Positions 19,267 to 23,705 of a DNA stretch of 23,705 nt are shown piece by piece. Position 1 is the stretch's first letter. Every line of letters begins with the position of its first letter. The notes under the pieces are model-generated. The model was not told where the DNA came from. It was given only the letters and a program-made list of their open reading frames with translations, and searched no databases. The stretch comes from Chara braunii (taxonomy: Eukaryota > Streptophyta > Charophyceae > Charales > Characeae): NCBI GenBank assembly GCA_003427395.1, contig BFEA01000071.1:2929385-2953089 (forward strand). Direction: 5' to 3'. The translations under genes and the position numbers were made by a program.

Positions 19267-19596
19267 CACATCTGGGACCACTAAGCCCTCTGGGTCCACA
19301 TCTGGGTTCATTTGGCACAATTGGTCCACATCTCCAACCCACTGGATCCATTTGGCACAATGCCATGCAGTAGAACCACATCTGGGACCACTTAGCCCTC
19401 TGAGTCCACATCTGGGTTCATTTGGCACAATTGGTCCACATCTCCAACCCACTGGATCCATTGGGCACAATGCCATGCAATAGAACCACATGTGGGACCA
19501 CTTAGCCCTCTGGGTCCACATCTGGGTTCATTTGGCACAATTGGTCCACATCTCCAACCCGCTGGGTCCATTTCGCACAATGCCATGCAATAGAAT
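19267..19596. repeat. 110-bp tandem array, three copies
   Basis: Copies at 19267-19376, 19377-19486 and 19487-19596 start CACATCTGGGACCACT or a close variant and end ATGCCATGCARTAGAA. Each 110-bp unit is built from ~30-bp subunits of the form GGTCCACATCTGGG plus TTYATTTGGCACAATT, so it is a higher-order repeat. The period is not a multiple of three, and several frames stay open on both strands through lack of stops, so the open frames are not evidence of coding. Confidence 0.92.
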
Positions 19597-20137
19597 CAGT
19601 GCACCAAATTTAGCTGTCGCTTTTTTTCCAGATGCTCGCTATGAAGCCTTTCCTTTGCACAAGCCTCAGGAAGTTGCCGTGTGAATGTCGACAAGCAGTT
19701 ACATGAAGATGTGCTTTTGTATGCAGCACTTCGCTATTGGGCTGTGCGTTCTAACTTAGGAGCATGACTTGTTAATCCCAGATGCCAAGTATCGTACAAC
19801 TGGGATCAGGCAGTTATGCACTAGAAGGGACAAGGAATTCTTGGGTCCACTAGCTGACCCCTGCCCTGTTGATGCAGCGCTACTCCACTTGGGGCCTTCC
19901 AGATGCAGCGTCTACCAAGGAGATGAAGATGGCGTCCATCATAGCCAGGTAAGTACCCCTGGCCACTCTCCAGTCTTCATCTCCCTCCTCCTTCCTGGAG
20001 CTGACCACCATAGCCAAGGTGGTAGCCCAGGCGCTCTTCCTCCCAGTGCTCCTTCCAACCAGTGCTTCAGCAGCGTGCCGCCTAAACAAGCACACCGCAA
20101 AATGAGGATGAGCCTAGCGCTCTCCTCTTTGATATAG
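19597..20137. other. Unassigned stretch
   Basis: A 122-codon open frame at 19769-20137 is Ser/Pro/His-rich and matches no family I know. No other structure was seen. Confidence 0.45.
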
Positions 20138-20649
20138 TGGGCAACTTGCCCCTTGGGCGGTGACTTTCAGGCTGCTCGGCCTGCCAACCAACCGGCATCT
20201 CCTCCTTATAAGGGAAACATCATTGCAGACCTGATATCTACCGCTACAGGTCCTAGATTCTACCCACGGGATCTCTACCCCTAAAGGTACTAGCTTTTTG
20301 TCTCCTTCGGCTTGGCCTACCGCTACTCGAGTACTGCCGGGCCCACATTACCGCTACTTGAGTGTGTCCTAAGCTACCCCTTCGGCCACTTGAGTGTTTT
20401 GCCCGCCGCAACCCTCAAAGTCATGACCACAGGTAACCGCGGCCCGAGGGCCTCCCAAACAAACGAGTACCCTGGTGGGTAACACACACACTCAGGCAGA
20501 CATACACTCAAGACAGGCACACTGAAACCAGCAAGCACACAAACAGAGACTTAGAAATTTCAGCAGAGTCGGGAGCTCAAGCACTCGTTCCAGTGGCAAA
20601 TCTCAGAAATCAGAAGGATTCTCAGCCTGTGTTTTTGCTGGTTGTTACA
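20138..20649 (-). repeat. Possible LTR, minus strand
   Basis: Read on the minus strand it starts TGTAACAACC, directly preceded by a purine tract, the arrangement of a 3' LTR. The left end at TGGGC is a guess. It has no open frame. Minus-strand ACTCRAGTAGCGGTA occurs at 20318-20332 and 20349-20363, with weaker copies near 20239 and 20384. The palindrome CCTTATAAGG lies at 20214-20223. The internal region would be to the right, where I recognise no polyprotein, and no partner LTR is in the window. Confidence 0.35.
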
Positions 20650-20665
20650 CTAACCCCCCTTCAAG
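20650..20665 (-). other. Purine tract next to the possible LTR
   Basis: On the minus strand CTTGAAGGGGGGTTAG precedes the TGTAACAACC start, as a polypurine tract would. Confidence 0.4.
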
Positions 20666-21360
20666 AGTGAGGTTCCTTCCAGCGCGTAACTCACTCGGAG
20701 TCTGGAGTAGATGGCAAATAGAGCTGTTGTCAGCAGCTGAGTCCGTTTCTTCCCTGCAGAATGTACAAGTGCTGTGACAGATTCATGGGTGGTGAGAGTT
20801 GTAGCAACGGTAAGGGGCAGGATGAGAAGATGCAGGGAGGCAAGATGTGCACAGGAGTGACTGAGCGTGAGTCATACAGGGCAGGTTGGATGATGGAAAA
20901 GGCAGAAGTAGGTGAGAGTGGGTTTGCGCTTCAGGATGCGCATGGGGACATGGAGTTCAGGAAGGGTGAGGGTGATCATATGGATAGAAAGAGGAATCAT
21001 CAGGAGCCTTCCTCGCCTAAAGCGTTTGGAGATATATTGGAGATTGCCATGTAGGGTGTCAGCGGACATGTAACATCGCACACTGAAAGTGGGATTCCTG
21101 CAAAGGATACGAGTGCCGGTGGAAGGTGAATGTCAAAAGCAGCTCACTAGTGAGGTTTGCGTTTAGCATGATGGAGTGTGTGGGAATGCTGACCAGAAAA
21201 GGTCAAGGTTTGGATACTGTAACTGAGTAGAGAAGAAACTTTATGAAAGTAATTAAAGGAGGCAAGGCATTATGGATTGCCTCCTTTGTTGTAATGATCC
21301 ATCCAAGTCTGTCGGGTGTGGTCAGAATCCCCCTGACGATTCCACCAAGCAGTGGATGCC
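20666..21360. other. Unassigned stretch with one perfect hairpin
   Basis: Open frames are short and unrecognised. AAAGGAGGCAA (21255-21265) and TTGCCTCCTTT (21277-21287) form a perfect 11-bp stem with an 11-base loop. The stretch may be the interior of the element whose LTR lies to the left, cut by LINE 2. Confidence 0.45.
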
Positions 21361-21454
21361 TTTTTTTCTGTGTTTTTTTTGTTGTTGTTGAAATCTGCCC
21401 GTGTGGTAGCTAGGGGCGCTGGTATAAGCAGACGCCTCAATCTCCCCCGGGGAA

Positions 21455-21509
21455 GCTCCATCTATTGGTGGGGAGCCACACCTGCTGGAAAACGGGTCCA
21501 GCGTCCCTT
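21455..21509 (-). repeat. Conserved LINE 3' UTR block (LINE 2 copy)
   Basis: TCTATTGGTG, CACCTGCTGGAAAACG and GTCCAGCGTCCCTT are in the same order as at 6243-6298, and most differences are single bases. Confidence 0.65.
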
Positions 21510-21709
21510 AAGCAGCTGCCATTCCAGTCTGTTTAAGTTTTCCTGACTGCCTGCCGGAATTGATTGCCCTGAACACAGGAGATTGACTGCGCAGGTAGAT
21601 GAGTACCCAAAAAAGGGAGGAAAGAGGGGCCTCTTCAGCCCTGCTGCTGGGCGCCTGCTCTACGTGACCATCTGGCTCCTGTCTTTCCTTTCGAGTGCAG
21701 CCTTCACAC

Positions 21710-23700
21710 TCACTCCACCCCATACCACTGAAGATCTACCATTGAAAGACCGTGAGGTGGAAAGGGGCCTGGGAATTCCAAGGGGGGGCATAATGGGATC
21801 GCTGCGTTCACCTTGGTCCAGTCCCTTGAGCAGATGGTATAGTCATGTCTCAGGTTCTCCTCTTCCCATTTCGGGTGGTTGCCTCCTTCCCAGCAAACGT
21901 AAGCCATCCAACCCCCCTGCTCATTCCCCAACCAATCCCTAGAGAATTGCTTGATGGCCAGTGTTGTATCCTTTTGAGTGTGGATTAAGTCCAATTCAGA
22001 TCTCATTGTCTGCCGTTGCATGGTGAGTTCTTCCTGGATGTATTGCTTGATTAGATCGGACATTTCCTCACCCTCCACTCTTACTCTTTCGATGGTTAAT
22101 ATGCACCTCTTCCCCCAGAGGGCCCAAATGACAGCTCTTCTCCCTACCTTAAACATGTTCTCTTTGAAAGTGCTCTTCGTGGGGGAGAGCCACGTTTCAC
22201 ACAAAAACGCTCTCTAGTCCCATGGCCACGCTGATTCTGTGCCCAACAACCCCCAAATCCTATCCCACCAGCGCCAGGTAAGAATCGCCCCCGGGCATTG
22301 TAAGAAGATATGCTCTATAGTCTCGCGGATCTTGCGGGCAGGAAAGGCAGTCAGACAGGACGTGCACCATGGTATTGCTAATCCCATTTGTCTGCTATCC
22401 TCTTATTCGGCGGCGGGAGTTGGCGCCATGCTCAAAGACCTTTTACCCAAAAATCATCTCTCGACAAGTCCGTTCTAGCAACCCTACGGTCTGATTCCCC
22501 TTGACATTTGGAGTGTCGCGGGGTAGTCCAAAAGCGGTCCTTTAGCCAAGACAAGGTGTCCACCTCCTGGGGGGATTGGGGGGCCAGTCGTGCAATTTGT
22601 TCTAAAGCCATGACCCGCCAAGGAAGGAAGGGATTGAAAATAAGTCTCTCGTTCCATTGTATTGTCACTGTTGTGGTATGTCTGCCCAAGTCCAAAATTC
22701 ATAGCCCTCCTTTATCCTTAGTTGAATGAATGACGACCATGCCACTCTATTTATGACGTTAAAAAACCTACTATTCCCTCTCCATAGCCATGTCGACATC
22801 TGTTTCTTTAGGGCACAAACCGCTTCTTTGCTTAAGGCTCGTATCACTGACCTATACTAGAGGGAAGCCAAGCGCGGGTCGCAGAATGGAATCATCATTG
22901 GATGTCAGCTTGCCCAAGGTTGTCATCATGATGCCCAACTCTCTAATCGAGGTTGTTTCCGGCAGCCACTTAACCTGCGGTAGCTCGGGGGGGCTCACTC
23001 CCTGGTGGTAGATCCACCATCCTTGTGTCTTGCTTCCCCAATTGATTGTCGTGTCAGACACTGCCCTAAACGTTCCATTAGTCTCCCGATCTCTTCCATA
23101 TTTTGCAGGGAGGTGTCCACTATGACAATTAAGTCATCCGCAAACATAGAGCAAACCGAGATCGCTTCCTCTTGGATGGTGGAGACCCGGAGTTCTTTGA
23201 TATCCTTGTCAGGACGAAGGTTGGCAGCCAGCACTTCCATCAATATTATGAACAAAAAGGGGGCCAAGGGGTCCCCTTGACGGACCAATTTCTGTAAGGA
23301 GATTTCAGGAGCTAATAGCTTATTTACTTGGATCCGTGAGGTGGCGTTCTGGAATCCATTTTTGGAAGTTCAGACCAAAATTCATTTTTTCCATGCATTT
23401 ATCTAGGAATATCCAATCGACGTGATCGTAGGCTTTCTCAAAATCTATAAAGATCACCGCCACATTGCATTTATCTTGTTCGGCTAGTCTGAAAACCTCA
23501 TTTACCAAAAGTATGTTATCCTGGACCCTTCATGAACCTTGTTCGGATAGGATGGATCATGTTACGGACTCCGCCAGGGCTCGATCCTTGGTCTATCTTT
23601 TGCTGTTTCAGTTGCATCCCGTTTTCGGCCTGGCACCCTTTTTCCAAACCCCTCCTTTGGTACCGTAGGATTTTGGACAACTGGCGCCATGCTGCAATTC
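21710..23700 (-). pseudogene. LINE 2 ORF2 remnant: RT, zf-RVT, C-terminal tail
   Basis: RT palm motif A reads FIDFEKAYDHVDW (within 23320-23508), then RQGDPLAPFLF and an intact catalytic FADD at 23133-23144 (frame 22995-23288). INWGSKTQGWWI lies in a new frame (22852-23061). The connection region follows in two more frames (22432-22847). The zf-RVT knuckle at about 22250-22400 is complete: CTSC, then ETIEHIFLQC, giving Cx2C...Hx4C. The tail at 21710-22204 has CILTIE and EGEEM. At least four frame changes or stops break the ORF, so no full protein is made. It is less decayed at its catalytic residues than LINE 1. Confidence 0.85.
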
Positions 23701-23705
23701 GGGCG

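Larger units (their letters stand above)
21361..23705 (-). mobile_element. LINE 2, 3' part, running off the window
   Basis: Read on the minus strand it carries RT, zf-RVT, a C-terminal tail, a 3' UTR and a tail of CAA repeats and A-runs (plus-strand T/GTT at 21361-21389). The domain order and the 3' UTR block at 21455-21509 match LINE 1. Its 5' end lies beyond the right edge, so the target duplication cannot be tested here. Confidence 0.88.

Noticed and set aside
19040-19483. 147-codon repeat protein
   Set aside because: The frame runs through a 110-bp array whose period is not a multiple of three, and several frames are open on both strands; open by composition.

Overview
This is eukaryotic, repeat-dominated DNA. 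It holds no bacterial gene, CRISPR array or rRNA, and no intact host protein-coding gene that I can recognise. The decodable parts are retrotransposon remains: a Ty3/gypsy-type element whose gag and integrase C-terminus carry a chromodomain-like tail, and two plant-type LINEs with a zf-RVT zinc knuckle. The primer binding site matches initiator-Met tRNA, as in many plant LTR elements. From memory, the gag and integrase style resembles elements of charophyte green algae such as Chara, so my best guess is a large charophyte or other streptophyte genome. That is an inference; only a database search can settle it.

Layout. 1-1870 is left flank with no gene; it holds a 23-bp tandem repeat, an imperfect foldback and a degenerate tRNA-like block. 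1871-13361 is one old, decayed LTR retrotransposon: 5' LTR, PBS, a broken gag, an integrase C-terminus, a purine tract and the 3' LTR. Protease, reverse transcriptase, RNase H and the integrase core are missing. Its gag is split by a terminal-inverted-repeat DNA element (5438-10019) with TA at both ends. That element is itself split by a 5'-truncated LINE on the minus strand (6133-9960), apparently flanked by a 10-bp target duplication. The place where pol should be holds a 1.07-kb unclassified repeat (copy A, 10434-11505).

13362-17851 is flank with low-complexity tracts, a tRNA-like block and small tandem duplications. 17852-18885 is copy B of the unclassified repeat. 19267-19596 is a three-copy 110-bp tandem array with ~30-bp internal subunits. 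20138-20649 is a possible minus-strand LTR with an adjoining purine tract. 21361-23705 is a second minus-strand LINE of the same broad family, running off the right edge.

The window is therefore a layered record of transposition. The LTR element came first, then a TIR element in its gag, then a LINE in the TIR element; copy A entered the pol region at an undetermined time. The two LTRs differ at about a tenth of positions in the part I aligned by eye, with many CpG-to-TpG/CpA changes, and the older LINE has both catalytic aspartates of its reverse transcriptase changed to asparagine. Nothing here looks able to move on its own. The least explained items are the A/B repeat, whose shared end coincides with a tRNA-like block, and the TIR element with its TTTGGAC-rich arm.
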